64,000 bases of DNA from a virus (IMGVR_UViG_3300037247_001116:1-64000), one strand, 5' to 3'; counted from the stretch's first letter, positions 1 to 8,437 are shown. Made by a program: numbers and translations. Notes: generated from the sequence alone by a model not told the origin.

Positions 1-274
1 TATCTAAATATACACAGATTAATCCCATTTTTTGGGCTGACGCAACCAAATGTAATGCTCTTGTTGATTTGCCTGTGTCTTCGCCACCAAAGTCAACAGT
101 ATATTTTCTTAACGGAACTCCTCCGCCCATAAATTCATCAATCGCTGGAATGCCGAAAGGGATAACCTCTTTATCAGGAGCTTTCTCTGCATAATCAAAT
201 TTAGCAGTAGAGTCTTTTCCTTTGTTTAATTCTTTCAAAGTCGCTTCTAATTTCTTACGTCTTTCATTATCCAT
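1..274 (-). CDS. recA: RecA-like recombinase, N-terminal part (cut by window edge)
   Basis: Strand-exchange ATPase that loads on single-stranded DNA for recombinational repair and replication. The first 91 codons are visible. Seen: the RecA-type opening GIPAIDEFMGGGVP and a Walker A loop GGEDTGKST (RecA family GPESSGKT). An AAGGAGG site lies upstream of two adjacent ATG codons; the second (272-274) has the better spacing (6 nt against 3). It is the last gene of the leftward run inside the window. The C-terminal part, including the DNA-binding loops, is outside, so a UvsX-like relative cannot be excluded. Confidence 0.85.
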   Translation of the reverse strand, partial: MDNERRKKLEATLKELNKGKDSTAKFDYAEKAPDKEVIPFGIPAIDEFMGGGVPLRKYTVDFGGEDTGKSTRALHLVASAQKMGLICVYLD

Positions 275-401
275 CATCTTCCTCCTTAATAAAAATTCCA
301 ACTATATTCCTTTTAATAATCACATATGACATAAGAATTTTAAGACTAAGACCTATATCATCATGCCATAACATTGATAAGAAAGTTTTATGTTTTTTCA
401 T
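267..401 (-). CDS. small hypothetical protein, 44 aa
   Basis: Not recognised. It has a hydrophobic middle and an acidic tail (KEEDDG). Its last codons overlap the recA ribosome site and start, and its own start overlaps the end of the upstream gene by 14 nt, so the three are probably translationally coupled. Confidence 0.5.
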   Translation of the reverse strand: MKKHKTFLSMLWHDDIGLSLKILMSYVIIKRNIVGIFIKEEDDG

Positions 402-654
402 TTCCTCTTTTCTCCTTTTTGATAACTCCATATAAACTATCGGTCATAATTTTAATACATTTTTTCCTATCTGTTTTATTCATACAATATTTGGGTTTCA
501 CATCTTCTTTACTTGTAGAATCACACCACAAACATCCGTTTTCCGTAATAAATGTTTTATTTGGTAATTCTCTTTGACAAAAACAGCAAAAACTTTCGTT
601 TATTTTAAGACCTAAACGCTTTGCTTCTTTTATGCTAAATAGAAGTTTTGTCAT
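388..654 (-). CDS. small Cys-rich protein, probable zinc binding
   Basis: 88 aa, function unknown. Two Cys pairs (CCFC and CLWC, about 20 residues apart) followed by further Cys residues suggest a zinc ribbon. I chose the ATG at 654 because GGAG sits 7 nt upstream; the frame stays open to 672 but that ATG lacks a ribosome site. The ATG overlaps the TAA of the upstream lipoprotein gene (TAATG). Confidence 0.6.
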   Translation of the reverse strand: MTKLLFSIKEAKRLGLKINESFCCFCQRELPNKTFITENGCLWCDSTSKEDVKPKYCMNKTDRKKCIKIMTDSLYGVIKKEKRGNEKT

Positions 655-812
655 TAGAATTCTCCGCCACAAATTAATCCAAAATACCCACTCCTAGCAT
701 CTGGTCTGCATTTTAAATTATCACAACCACTTGAGCTTAATAAAACACCGACTATGATGATTGTTGCTATACCAAATATGACGTATTTTAGGATTTTCTT
801 AAATATCTTCAT
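654..812 (-). CDS. small predicted lipoprotein, 52 aa
   Basis: The N-terminus has lysines, then a hydrophobic segment ending in LLSSSGC, a plausible lipobox with Cys at about residue 30. The mature part would be a short peptide of about 23 residues. Function is unknown; very small lipoproteins occur among phage spanins, but no partner inner spanin is visible beside it. Confidence 0.55.
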   Translation of the reverse strand: MKIFKKILKYVIFGIATIIIVGVLLSSSGCDNLKCRPDARSGYFGLICGGEF

Positions 813-951
813 GATTGCCCTTTACTATATCTTTTAAAATATCTTCTATTGGTTTATCAAATCTTATTTCATGTATGTCCTCTTTACATTGAAAACAATA
901 AGTTCCTATGATAAATAATTTACATTTTGGACATTGGTGTGCGTCGCTCAT
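799..951 (-). CDS. small zinc-ribbon protein, 50 aa
   Basis: CPKC near residue 7 and CFQC near residue 19 form a four-Cys zinc ribbon, followed by an acidic helical tail. Its ATG directly follows the TAA of the upstream nuclease gene and its end overlaps the next ATG by 14 nt. Function unknown. Confidence 0.6.
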   Translation of the reverse strand: MSDAHQCPKCKLFIIGTYCFQCKEDIHEIRFDKPIEDILKDIVKGNHEDI

Positions 952-1290
952 TTAAAAATCCTCTCTGTATTTTGTTAATTCAATAAACATATCTAAAAAA
1001 TCATCTAAATCTAATACAGCCCATTTATTTCCTTCCCCATCTTTCAATGCATACATGGGAATTCTGCTACTATGGAGAGGTAATTCTGAAAGTAGCTTCT
1101 TCCAAATATCCCTTTTAAGAGAGATAGATTTTTTATCGGTGTACTTCGCTTCGATCAATAAATATTTATTATCTACATCCCCCTTGATCCCTTTATTACC
1201 AGAGCCAGGAGTTCTTTTAGCATACTTATCAATACATAATAATTTTCCCACTAAGTATTCTTCAAATTTTTTCCAATCAGGAATTTTCAT
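952..1290 (-). CDS. PD-(D/E)xK nuclease, resolvase-like
   Basis: 112 aa. The segment TPGSGNKGIKGDVD followed by LLIEAKYT gives the nuclease core G-S-G-x-x-G-x-x-G-D (Asp38) and E-x-K (Glu47, Lys49), the pattern of VRR-NUC and archaeal Hjc-type resolvases that cut branched DNA in a metal-dependent way. It lies in the recombination arm near RuvC-like and RecA genes. AAGGAAAC precedes the ATG. Fold assignment is fairly sure; substrate is inferred. Confidence 0.65.
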   Translation of the reverse strand: MKIPDWKKFEEYLVGKLLCIDKYAKRTPGSGNKGIKGDVDNKYLLIEAKYTDKKSISLKRDIWKKLLSELPLHSSRIPMYALKDGEGNKWAVLDLDDFLDMFIELTKYREDF

Positions 1291-1513
1291 CTGTTTCCTT
1301 TATAAAATCATAAATTGCTTCAGATATTTTATCACACATTTTTAAAGCTGGTTCTTCAAACTTTTTGTCATTCACTTGAATGCCATGACCTGTTGAGTGC
1401 GATATAGGATTTAAAATGTTGGCATAAGTGAAATCTGTTGTTTGTTGATTATTTCCTGTCTCAATGTTTACCGTGCCTTGTAAATATTCAACTTTAAAAT
1501 TAAGATTCTTCAT
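1277..1513 (-). CDS. hypothetical protein, 78 aa
   Basis: Not recognised. It contains a short stretch resembling host-attachment or phage DUF proteins (ISHSTGHGIQV) but no clear motif. The frame is open from a TTG at 1519, but GAGG lies 6 nt before the ATG at 1513, which I take as start. It overlaps the next gene by 14 nt. Confidence 0.5.
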   Translation of the reverse strand: MKNLNFKVEYLQGTVNIETGNNQQTTDFTYANILNPISHSTGHGIQVNDKKFEEPALKMCDKISEAIYDFIKETDENS

Positions 1514-1685
1514 TTTCAACCTCTTTCCATGTTTTATTTAAAGGGGCGTAATCACCTTTCCTAGATAAATCAAAAGCAAAACTCTCAGTCGTTTTAGTGT
1601 GCCAAAAACAATTAGGGTATTTCGCGCTTGCAAAAAACCTAAAGTATGATATTGCCTGAGATCTATTATTTTGGACTTTTATCAT
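1500..1685 (-). CDS. hypothetical protein, 61 aa
   Basis: Not recognised. It is rich in aromatic and basic residues (YFRFFASAKYP). It overlaps both neighbours by 14 to 20 nt and has only a weak ribosome site, so translation is probably coupled to the gene before it. Confidence 0.45.
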   Translation of the reverse strand: MIKVQNNRSQAISYFRFFASAKYPNCFWHTKTTESFAFDLSRKGDYAPLNKTWKEVENEES

Positions 1686-1857
1686 GATATTTTACTTTCT
1701 TAAATTTAATTGTTACATCAGGTACAATCTCAAATTGAGTAACTATATCAATTTCTAATTCTGTACTTTTACCATAATAGAAATCAACATCAGGATTACA
1801 TCCGCTTGCCTCATCAACGCATTGATTAATTAATTTTTGTAAGTCTAAAAGTTTCAT
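1666..1857 (-). CDS. hypothetical protein, 63 aa
   Basis: Unknown. The pattern LLDLQKLINQ...DVDFY resembles the small phage proteins with an N-terminal helix followed by beta strands that are common in early regions. No catalytic motif is visible. Confidence 0.5.
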   Translation of the reverse strand: MKLLDLQKLINQCVDEASGCNPDVDFYYGKSTELEIDIVTQFEIVPDVTIKFKKVKYHDKSPK

Positions 1858-1866
1858 TTAAAATTC

Positions 1867-2121
1867 CTAGATTTTTTTCGTTCTATAAGTATGTTCGGTT
1901 AATGTGAAAACAATTAAATAATTATCTTCTAAATAATCTTTTCTTAACTCTTTTTGTTCTGGATATTCGTCTAAATAAATGCGGGCAGTTAATTGATAAG
2001 TTTTTAACTCGACCAATTTTCTTTTATTCTCCAACACTAGATTTTGCATTTTCAGCCCTAAACGTGCGGTTTTCCTCAAACCTTCCGCAAATTCTTTTAC
2101 TGTAAAACCGTGAGCATTCAT
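1867..2121 (-). CDS. hypothetical helical protein, 84 aa
   Basis: Unknown, charged and mainly helical. Its ATG overlaps the stop of the RuvC-like gene (ATGA), so it belongs to the same transcript. Confidence 0.5.
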   Translation of the reverse strand: MNAHGFTVKEFAEGLRKTARLGLKMQNLVLENKRKLVELKTYQLTARIYLDEYPEQKELRKDYLEDNYLIVFTLTEHTYRTKKI

Positions 2122-2690
2122 TTCTTTTTGTCCTTTTTTATTTCTTCAGCACTTCTGTAATCCAAATCTATTAAAATACCAAGTAGAGCTAAAATAATTG
2201 CATCAGAAGCATCTTCATCATCTAATTTAATGTCAAAATTATTATTAAGCCAATCAGCTACCGCTTTTTTTGCTAGACCCTTACCATAACCAGCTTTTTT
2301 AGAGCATTTAATCCCCAATTTACTTCTACAAGACACCGCCGAAATAGTTTCGTAATCAACCCCTTTTCTTATACTTTCGCTGATAGCAAACGCGTGATAT
2401 TTTGCTAATTCCATTGACCCTGCTCGGCTATATCCAATAAATACATCTTCAATCACTGCTAAATCTTCACTGTTAATTAAATTTTCTAAAGTCTTAACCA
2501 TTAATTTGTATTTCTCTTTTGAGTCATCTGTTTTAAATTCAATAAAGATAAAATCAATTGTAGCGTATTTATCTGTTGTTTTAATAAAAGAAACACCAGC
2601 CCTGGTCGCCCAGTCGAACCCCACTGATGTGAAATTTTTCTTAATTTTATATCCAGTGACTTCTTCAATTTTTTTAATTGGTATTTTCAT
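2118..2690 (-). CDS. RuvC-like Holliday junction resolvase
   Basis: 190 aa, RNase H-fold endonuclease predicted to cut four-way DNA junctions. Seen: VGFDWATRAG (Asp26), the second acidic residue in AVIEDVF (Glu81), and the C-terminal pair in DDEDASDAI (Asp160 and Asp163, three apart as in RuvC Asp138/Asp141). The C-terminus ends in a lysine-rich tail. It sits between ligase and RecA. A RuvB-like ATPase is encoded at 18.5-19.6 kb; no RuvA is seen. Confidence 0.7.
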   Translation of the reverse strand: MKIPIKKIEEVTGYKIKKNFTSVGFDWATRAGVSFIKTTDKYATIDFIFIEFKTDDSKEKYKLMVKTLENLINSEDLAVIEDVFIGYSRAGSMELAKYHAFAISESIRKGVDYETISAVSCRSKLGIKCSKKAGYGKGLAKKAVADWLNNNFDIKLDDEDASDAIILALLGILIDLDYRSAEEIKKDKKK

Positions 2691-2878
2691 TATTCAATTT
2701 CCTCTATTGTTATACGGACTTTGGTTAATTTATTCAGCCAAGGCAGTTTTGCTATCGTTGCAACATAAAGGTGGGCAAAAATAAACAAAGGAGGTATTTG
2801 GTCTTTTATCTCTTTACTCCAATGACAATATTTCTTCCAATCGTTAACCATATATCCTTCCCAACTTTTCTTTTTCAT
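2690..2878 (-). CDS. hypothetical protein, 62 aa
   Basis: Unknown. It is rich in Trp and aromatic residues with a short hydrophobic middle (PLFIFAHLYVATIA) too weak to call a membrane span. It is packed end to end between ligase and the RuvC-like gene. Confidence 0.45.
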   Translation of the reverse strand: MKKKSWEGYMVNDWKKYCHWSKEIKDQIPPLFIFAHLYVATIAKLPWLNKLTKVRITIEEIE

Positions 2879-3924
2879 TAGTCTTTATCCTCCCTGAAGC
2901 GAATCATTTCATAATCTGTTTCACATACGGGGTGTCTTGGAACATCTTTAGAACCTACCAACATTCCCTTATACTCGATCATTTTGCCTATATATGTGCT
3001 TCTAGTAGCCCATACATCCTCTTTTTCTTCATCAGTCATAGCTAGAGTCACTTTTAGCCTATACGGAGCGCCACAGTCACGACAAGTGTTTTCTTGTTTA
3101 ATAATCACCCCTGTTTGACCATCAGCAAGGCATTTATCACATAAAGCCTTGTATTCAACCTCAAATCCTGCCGCTTTTTCAATAAGAACGCGATCACCCA
3201 ATTTTTTGCTGGTAACGCTCCTCCCTAATTCATTAATCTTCTTTTCGGCATTAGGATCAACTTCTGTGGCTTGAACCACTCCTAAAATCTCAGCATCAAA
3301 AGTCACAAAAGGTTTCACTTTATAAATAAGCCCCTCTTTAATAGTGCCTCTACCACATTTATATCTCCCTTTTGGGTCTTTTAAAATAAGACCTTCATAA
3401 TCATTTTTTAATGCTTCTTCAAAATATTCTTCGACCTCTTCTTTAGAATTCACAGTGATTTGATTTACAGGAGATATTAAATTTGGATGTAGCTTTTGTA
3501 CCCTTTTTATTAAATCATTTCTAGCACTAAAATAGCAATCCATCAACATGCCTTCATCCACATAATCAAAACAATAAAACTTTAAGTCTTCTGGAATAGT
3601 TAATACTTCTCCATGTTTTTTAATTGTTTTTGGATCTTCAAAATCCTTCGTCATAACGAAACCTGTGATTTCTTGGAAAGTCAAATCGGGAGAATATATT
3701 TCTCCATCTAAAATAATATCATGTTCTCTTGAATAATCAACAAGAGGTTGCATTTTTTCTCTTAATTGTTTATTCTGTATTGGTTTTAAAGACCTTGAAA
3801 GCATTTCCCCTTTGATAAATAGACAGCGTATACCATCTAATTTATAAGAAGCAAGCAATGGATATTTTATTTCATCTAAATTTACTTTCTGATTTGGCGC
3901 AAGCATCGGTTTAAAAGTTTTCAT
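2878..3924 (-). CDS. ATP-dependent DNA ligase with zinc-finger insertion
   Basis: 348 aa; seals nicks using ATP through a lysyl-AMP intermediate. Seen: motif I YKLDGIR with Lys28, motif III LDGEIY (about 72-77), motif IV EGLILK (177-182), motif V YKVKPF (201-206), then the OB-fold domain. Odd: a four-Cys module (Cys262, 265, 281, 284) inside the C-terminal OB region, not part of the minimal phage ligases such as T7. It overlaps the primase gene by 4 nt (ATGA) and probably acts with it on lagging-strand fragments. Confidence 0.88.
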   Translation of the reverse strand: MKTFKPMLAPNQKVNLDEIKYPLLASYKLDGIRCLFIKGEMLSRSLKPIQNKQLREKMQPLVDYSREHDIILDGEIYSPDLTFQEITGFVMTKDFEDPKTIKKHGEVLTIPEDLKFYCFDYVDEGMLMDCYFSARNDLIKRVQKLHPNLISPVNQITVNSKEEVEEYFEEALKNDYEGLILKDPKGRYKCGRGTIKEGLIYKVKPFVTFDAEILGVVQATEVDPNAEKKINELGRSVTSKKLGDRVLIEKAAGFEVEYKALCDKCLADGQTGVIIKQENTCRDCGAPYRLKVTLAMTDEEKEDVWATRSTYIGKMIEYKGMLVGSKDVPRHPVCETDYEMIRFREDKD

Positions 3925-5789
3925 TTTCTTCCCTCGATTATTTTTGTGTCGTTTTCATAATGTGTTGGTAATGTCATAATCTGCCTACCAGTTTTTGAAT
4001 CTCTTATTTTTGATGTTAGAAAATATGTATTTTCACAGTCAACCCCATTATTCCCCCACAAATATTTACATACTAAAGAACCAAAACTTGCTACTTGGTC
4101 TGGTGCAAAGAATTTATTGTCTGTAGTTCTAATTTGGGTCATAACAATTAAAAACCCTTTATGAATTCTTAGTTGTTGTGCAAAATGGTCATATGTATTT
4201 TCTGTTTGTGTAAAATCTCCATCTTTCGGCTTCAACCAATCAATTACAGTTATTGCATTATCAACCAGTTCTACTTCTGTTGGATGTTTTACATTATGTT
4301 TTGGTACTAAATAAGCCTCATCGGGTATTTTTAAATGATGACAAATACGAGCTATACCACCATCGGCTTCTGTGTCAATTAAATGAGTCACACGTTTTTG
4401 CGCCCACAGTTGTTTAATAAAATTTCCTGTGATATGACTCTTGCCTCTTCCTGTTGGAGAGCCAATAATCAGTAACCCGCCTTGATTAAACCTTGCATAA
4501 TCATGAAAATATGGCATACGGAAATCTATCGGAACACCCATTTTGGCTTTATCAGCAACCCATTCGGCTTTCGTTAAGACCTGATATTTTCTCCCTCTTA
4601 ATGCCATTACTTTGTTATCATCTTCTAAATGTTTTAAAACATCTTCAATATCTTTTGTTTCTCTTTTCAATGACATAGCGATTTGATAGGCTGTACCTTC
4701 TTTGATAATTTCTAATCGTTTTAGTACATCAGAAGCCAATTCTTGTTTGTCATATGTTCGGTACTTTTTGAGTTGTCTTAAAATACCACTCATATCCTTT
4801 TTTGCCATTGGATTTTCAAGCATAGCATTAAAGTGGTATAAAGCCCAGGAAACTTGATCATCCGTACATTTCTTTCTAAGAATACCGCCATAGGTAATAA
4901 AAGTGTCGTTACAAACCCCGTCAAGACCTTTAATTCCCTCTGTAAAACTATTATTGTCAATTGATTCCTGAATTGTATCATCGACCGATTTCGTGTCATC
5001 CCCAATCAAATCTAAAAAGAATTTCTTCAATTCTTCAGGCATCTTCTTAATAGGTTTATTATTCCATTTTCTAATTTCTCCTTCTACCGACGTTGGTGCA
5101 ATTACAGTATAAGCATGGTTGCCTCTTAATTCCATATCATAAGGGGTCTTTTTGTTATGTCTGAAATTTTTATGAGTAATAATATCAAAATCTTTATCGT
5201 ATTTAAAAATCCAATGACGACCTCTTTTTGTTTCTTGAATTAAGGTATCTTCTCCTAATTTATCTTTCATTTTTTCATACGTGACATCACTATCAATATC
5301 AATTGCTATTACGCCACTGACTTCTCCTAATCGAATTGCTAGTCCATAGCCCCGATCCAGCCACTCTTTCCAAATTTTAGGATCTTTATGTTCTTTTTCT
5401 TCCCACATGAATCCACTAACAGGTCTTTTATCACCAGTGCCTGTTGGAAATAAGCAAAAACCCTGTTTGACATACATTTTAAAAATATCATCTATGTCAT
5501 CTTTAATTTCAATTTTATACTTGTGGGATAAATATGATGCAACGTCTTCATCAGAAAACTTGGGGTTTTTTAATGTTTTGACCAAATCAAAAATATCCCC
5601 TTTTTTGAAGGAGCATTTAGGATCATTACAATAAAATTTTGTGACGTTGTTTGGGTAAAGCTGTGCTTGTTCTTCCTTACATACAGGACAGGAGAATGTT
5701 TGTTTATCCCCTTTGATCTCAATACCTAATATCTCCTGCAAATACTGAATCAAATATTGATTGTACTGGTTTTTAATATACGCGTTCAT
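3921..5789 (-). CDS. bifunctional primase-polymerase / DnaB-type helicase
   Basis: 622 aa replicative primase-helicase. Domains in order: N-terminal zinc finger (Cys34, 37, 54, 59); archaeo-eukaryotic primase/PrimPol core with DxD in IAIDIDSD (Asp164, Asp166), RHWIFKY (His192) and the downstream ELRG...VIAPTS strand; a helical linker; and a RecA-fold ATPase with Walker A GSPTGRGKS near residue 445 and a Walker B-like segment IVMTQIR later. Primase and helicase on one chain allow self-sufficient fork opening and priming. Ligase follows, and a coiled-coil gene precedes with a 4 nt overlap. Confidence 0.82.
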   Translation of the reverse strand: MNAYIKNQYNQYLIQYLQEILGIEIKGDKQTFSCPVCKEEQAQLYPNNVTKFYCNDPKCSFKKGDIFDLVKTLKNPKFSDEDVASYLSHKYKIEIKDDIDDIFKMYVKQGFCLFPTGTGDKRPVSGFMWEEKEHKDPKIWKEWLDRGYGLAIRLGEVSGVIAIDIDSDVTYEKMKDKLGEDTLIQETKRGRHWIFKYDKDFDIITHKNFRHNKKTPYDMELRGNHAYTVIAPTSVEGEIRKWNNKPIKKMPEELKKFFLDLIGDDTKSVDDTIQESIDNNSFTEGIKGLDGVCNDTFITYGGILRKKCTDDQVSWALYHFNAMLENPMAKKDMSGILRQLKKYRTYDKQELASDVLKRLEIIKEGTAYQIAMSLKRETKDIEDVLKHLEDDNKVMALRGRKYQVLTKAEWVADKAKMGVPIDFRMPYFHDYARFNQGGLLIIGSPTGRGKSHITGNFIKQLWAQKRVTHLIDTEADGGIARICHHLKIPDEAYLVPKHNVKHPTEVELVDNAITVIDWLKPKDGDFTQTENTYDHFAQQLRIHKGFLIVMTQIRTTDNKFFAPDQVASFGSLVCKYLWGNNGVDCENTYFLTSKIRDSKTGRQIMTLPTHYENDTKIIEGRK

Positions 5790-5935
5790 AAAACCTCATT
5801 CTTTAAATCGTTTATTAAGTTACGAAGAAGTTTGTGTTTTAATTTTAAATCTTTTTGTTGTATTTTTATATCTTTAATTTCTTTTTCACACTTTTGTATC
5901 GATTCTATTCTACTTTCAATAGAGAATGATTTCAT
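5786..5935 (-). CDS. small coiled-coil protein, 49 aa
   Basis: Heptad-like pattern of Ile, Leu and Lys through most of its length. It overlaps the primase start by 4 nt and the end of the ClpP-like gene by 20 nt, so it is co-translated with both. Function unknown. Confidence 0.55.
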   Translation of the reverse strand: MKSFSIESRIESIQKCEKEIKDIKIQQKDLKLKHKLLRNLINDLKNEVL

Positions 5936-6485
5936 CCACTATCCCCTTTTCTAACATTTCATCGGCATATAAATATAAATCTTCACTATCAACTTTTTTG
6001 ATATCCGCTTCAGTTAATTTAGTATAAGTTCTTAGTTGATCATTGAATAATTTTTTATATTTTTTGATAAAATCATTGTGATTGTCCAATTGCGAACTGC
6101 CGCCCTCAAAATATGTTTTTAACTTATGGTCGAACCATACCGCGTCCTCATAACAGACTCTTTTATCTCCTGCAATTGAAATATGTGATGCTACGCTAGA
6201 TGCTTCGCCTGAAATGATTGTTACTACGGGAGATGAAATAATTTTCATAGTGTTTATAATTGATAAACCACAAGAACAACTTCCTCCTTCGCTATTAATA
6301 TATAACATAATAGGTTTGTTATTGAGAGTGTCTAGTGCAAACAATTCTTTGTTAATTCTTAGTGCTAATTCTTGCGTGACCTCTTCACAAATAAAAAGTT
6401 GCCTGTTGCCTAGAACCGTTAAATCGACATCAAATTCGTGTTTTATTAGGCTTCTTTTGTGTGCTGGTTTTCTTTTGGGTGACAT
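5916..6485 (-). CDS. divergent ClpP-like serine protease subunit
   Basis: 189 aa. The ClpP/crotonase fold is shown by PIMLYINSEGGS (strand and turn of the substrate groove), the nucleophile segment GEASSVAS (Ser97) and WFDHKL (His120); the third residue is probably Asp166 or Asp169. Family members assemble into barrels and need an AAA+ unfoldase for folded proteins. It departs strongly from the canonical phage ClpP at 31.8 kb and carries a basic 20-residue extension. It lies 2 nt downstream of an HslV-like gene, which suggests a joint role. It could instead act as a capsid-type or regulatory protease. Confidence 0.75.
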   Translation of the reverse strand: MSPKRKPAHKRSLIKHEFDVDLTVLGNRQLFICEEVTQELALRINKELFALDTLNNKPIMLYINSEGGSCSCGLSIINTMKIISSPVVTIISGEASSVASHISIAGDKRVCYEDAVWFDHKLKTYFEGGSSQLDNHNDFIKKYKKLFNDQLRTYTKLTEADIKKVDSEDLYLYADEMLEKGIVDEIILY

Positions 6486-6487
6486 AA

Positions 6488-7027
6488 TTAACCTTTCATT
6501 ATAACAAAAGGCGGTCTAACACCGCCACTAAATTTTACTGCTGTTTCTAATGCTTTCTTAATTATTGTTTCTGCCGATAGGTTTGTTGCTTCTAAAAGAC
6601 TTAAAGCTCCTTTTGCATAGTCAGATCCACATCCTACTGATTCAAAATTATAATATGATACGCCGACTTGTAAATCTCCTTCTAATTTATAGAGTCTTCT
6701 TTTATAACCTACCAAAAAAACCCCTATTCTTTCCGCGCTGTCTTTTATAGTGGCGAAAGCACCGTCTTTCAAACATTTTCTAACAGCATCAATAAAAAGA
6801 GTACACATGTATTCATAGTCGCTTATTTCCTCTGGTTGAGAAGGCACACTTAATTTAAATCGTAATAATTGCCCCATCCGAAAAGAAGAAGTGTAACCCA
6901 TAATAAACTTTCCATTACGAAAAACCTTTGCATCTTTTCTTGGCGTAATATGCAATCCTGCCACTCCTGCACTATCACCGCCGATATAAACTTTTTTGTT
7001 TTTTATATACCCAACAATGCAAGTCAT
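6488..7027 (-). CDS. HslV / proteasome beta-like threonine protease
   Basis: 179 aa Ntn-hydrolase. After removal of Met1 the chain starts with Thr. Counting that as Thr1, the proteasome catalytic residues fall at exactly the family positions: Asp17 in GGDSAG and Lys33 in KDAKVF. The later VGCGSDYAKGA matches the conserved GSG...A strand-helix of beta subunits. HslV normally forms dodecamers opened by HslU; no HslU-like gene is in the window. It is 2 nt upstream of the ClpP-like gene and 3 nt downstream of the 249-aa gene, so one transcript carries all three. Confidence 0.82.
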   Translation of the reverse strand: MTCIVGYIKNKKVYIGGDSAGVAGLHITPRKDAKVFRNGKFIMGYTSSFRMGQLLRFKLSVPSQPEEISDYEYMCTLFIDAVRKCLKDGAFATIKDSAERIGVFLVGYKRRLYKLEGDLQVGVSYYNFESVGCGSDYAKGALSLLEATNLSAETIIKKALETAVKFSGGVRPPFVIMKG

Positions 7028-7030
7028 AAT

Positions 7031-7780
7031 TTATTCCTTATTTTTTAAGTCTTGGATTAACTTATAAGAATGAGTCGCAATTTTAGTAATCATTGATAAA
7101 ACATCATCTGCCTTGCTGTCTTTATCAACTATAGAAGAAATAATGGTATATGCCGCTTTCATTGCCGCTTGTGCTTCGATTGAATTGCCAGTTCCTTTAT
7201 AAGTTTTCTTAGCACTACCAGTTTCTTTCCCTGTTTCTTTTTCTTCCTTTTTTTCCTCTACTTTTACAACATAACCTTTAATAACATCGTTGCCCTTCTC
7301 TTGTGGCAAAACTGTTATCTCTACTTCTTTGCCCGTGCATTCAGACTTGAATTTTTGAATCTCTATTGTGCTATCGAGATCATACCAAGTCTTTGTTTCT
7401 TTATCTTCTTTAAGTTTTACCCCGCCTTTTGCAGAAACACCAGCAATGGTTGATAATTTAACCACTAAGTCGCCAGACACATTTGGTTTTTCCGTATCTG
7501 GTTTCTCACCGCGACCATCTTCCTTTACGGGTTCTGCTTTGCCGTCAGACAGCTTCAACATCGTGATAGTACCTGATGACTCTCCTTCTTCGCCTGTTGC
7601 TGTTGATTCATCAATCTCGACATCAACGGTCTTATCTGCCAAGTCATCCCCAAGAAGCCCTTTTCCATCTAAAAACTTTGCAACTGCATCTGAAATATCA
7701 TATGTCTTATTTACTTTTTCCAACTTCAAAAATTTTTCGTCCTTCATTACCCACGAAACTACATCTGTTACTTTGCTCAT
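7031..7780 (-). CDS. uncharacterised acidic protein in replication operon
   Basis: 249 aa, not recognised. The N-terminal 150 residues are acidic and beta-rich, followed by a Lys/Glu linker (about 175-195) and a C-terminal helical part with SIEAQAAMKAA. Similar helical tails occur on some phage recombination or ssDNA-binding proteins, and the place between primase-helicase and 5' nuclease would fit an ssDNA-binding role, but no OB-fold motif can be read. It could equally be an adaptor or substrate for the protease pair downstream. Confidence 0.5.
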   Translation of the reverse strand: MSKVTDVVSWVMKDEKFLKLEKVNKTYDISDAVAKFLDGKGLLGDDLADKTVDVEIDESTATGEEGESSGTITMLKLSDGKAEPVKEDGRGEKPDTEKPNVSGDLVVKLSTIAGVSAKGGVKLKEDKETKTWYDLDSTIEIQKFKSECTGKEVEITVLPQEKGNDVIKGYVVKVEEKKEEKETGKETGSAKKTYKGTGNSIEAQAAMKAAYTIISSIVDKDSKADDVLSMITKIATHSYKLIQDLKNKE

Positions 7781-7794
7781 AACATCTCCTTATT

Positions 7795-8433
7795 TTAATA
7801 TTTATTAGCTTTTTTTAAATTATCTTCTTCCCATAAAGGTTGTAGATTGGTATAGTTAAAACATAATAATTGTTCTGATTTTTTACTCAAATCAAATAAC
7901 GCACATGGTTTGATATGGTCTACTACCCATCCGACTCTCCCATAGTTATCCCAACTCATTCCTTTAGTAAATTGGGATTGTAAATGATACATTAAATAAT
8001 CGGCTTCACACCCTATTAGAAACATTGTTGAAAGGGATTTTGTTTCTCCTTTTAAAGCATTGTATATTCTAGTTCTTAAATTCCCTTTCATTCTAAAATT
8101 CATATCATTCTGTCTGCGGTTTTTATTGACTTTAGACATTTTTTGCTTATCCCTACGGGCGTTGCGTATTTTAGCCTGTTTTGCTATTTTTACTTTATTA
8201 TTTTTATTCCATTCTTTTATCCGTTTTGTGATTTTTTCTTTATTATTATCTCTATATTCTTTATGTTGTTTAGAGATTTCTTCTTTATTTTCTTTATACC
8301 ATGTCTTTTGATATTCTTTAATACATTCTTGGCATGTGTTACGGCGATTATCATTGTCGGAACGAATAGAAAATTCGTTCATCAGTTTCTCTAATCCGCA
8401 ACCATATCTGCCTGTACATACTTTTGTTTTCAT
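7795..8433 (-). CDS. HNH homing-type endonuclease with N-terminal zinc ribbon
   Basis: 212 aa. An N-terminal Cys module (CTGRYGC...CQEC) is followed by a long Lys/Asn-rich linker and an HNH nuclease with VDHIKPC and YTNLQPLWEEDN. The last 95 residues are close to those of the HNH at 41.0-41.8 kb (both contain TMFLIGCE, DYLMYHLQ, MSWDNYG, VDHIKPCA), so the two are paralogues. I start at the ATG at 8433; the open frame extends to 8463 but overlaps the upstream gene. Free-standing mobile gene. Confidence 0.75.
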   Translation of the reverse strand: MKTKVCTGRYGCGLEKLMNEFSIRSDNDNRRNTCQECIKEYQKTWYKENKEEISKQHKEYRDNNKEKITKRIKEWNKNNKVKIAKQAKIRNARRDKQKMSKVNKNRRQNDMNFRMKGNLRTRIYNALKGETKSLSTMFLIGCEADYLMYHLQSQFTKGMSWDNYGRVGWVVDHIKPCALFDLSKKSEQLLCFNYTNLQPLWEEDNLKKANKY

Positions 8434-8437
8434 AATT

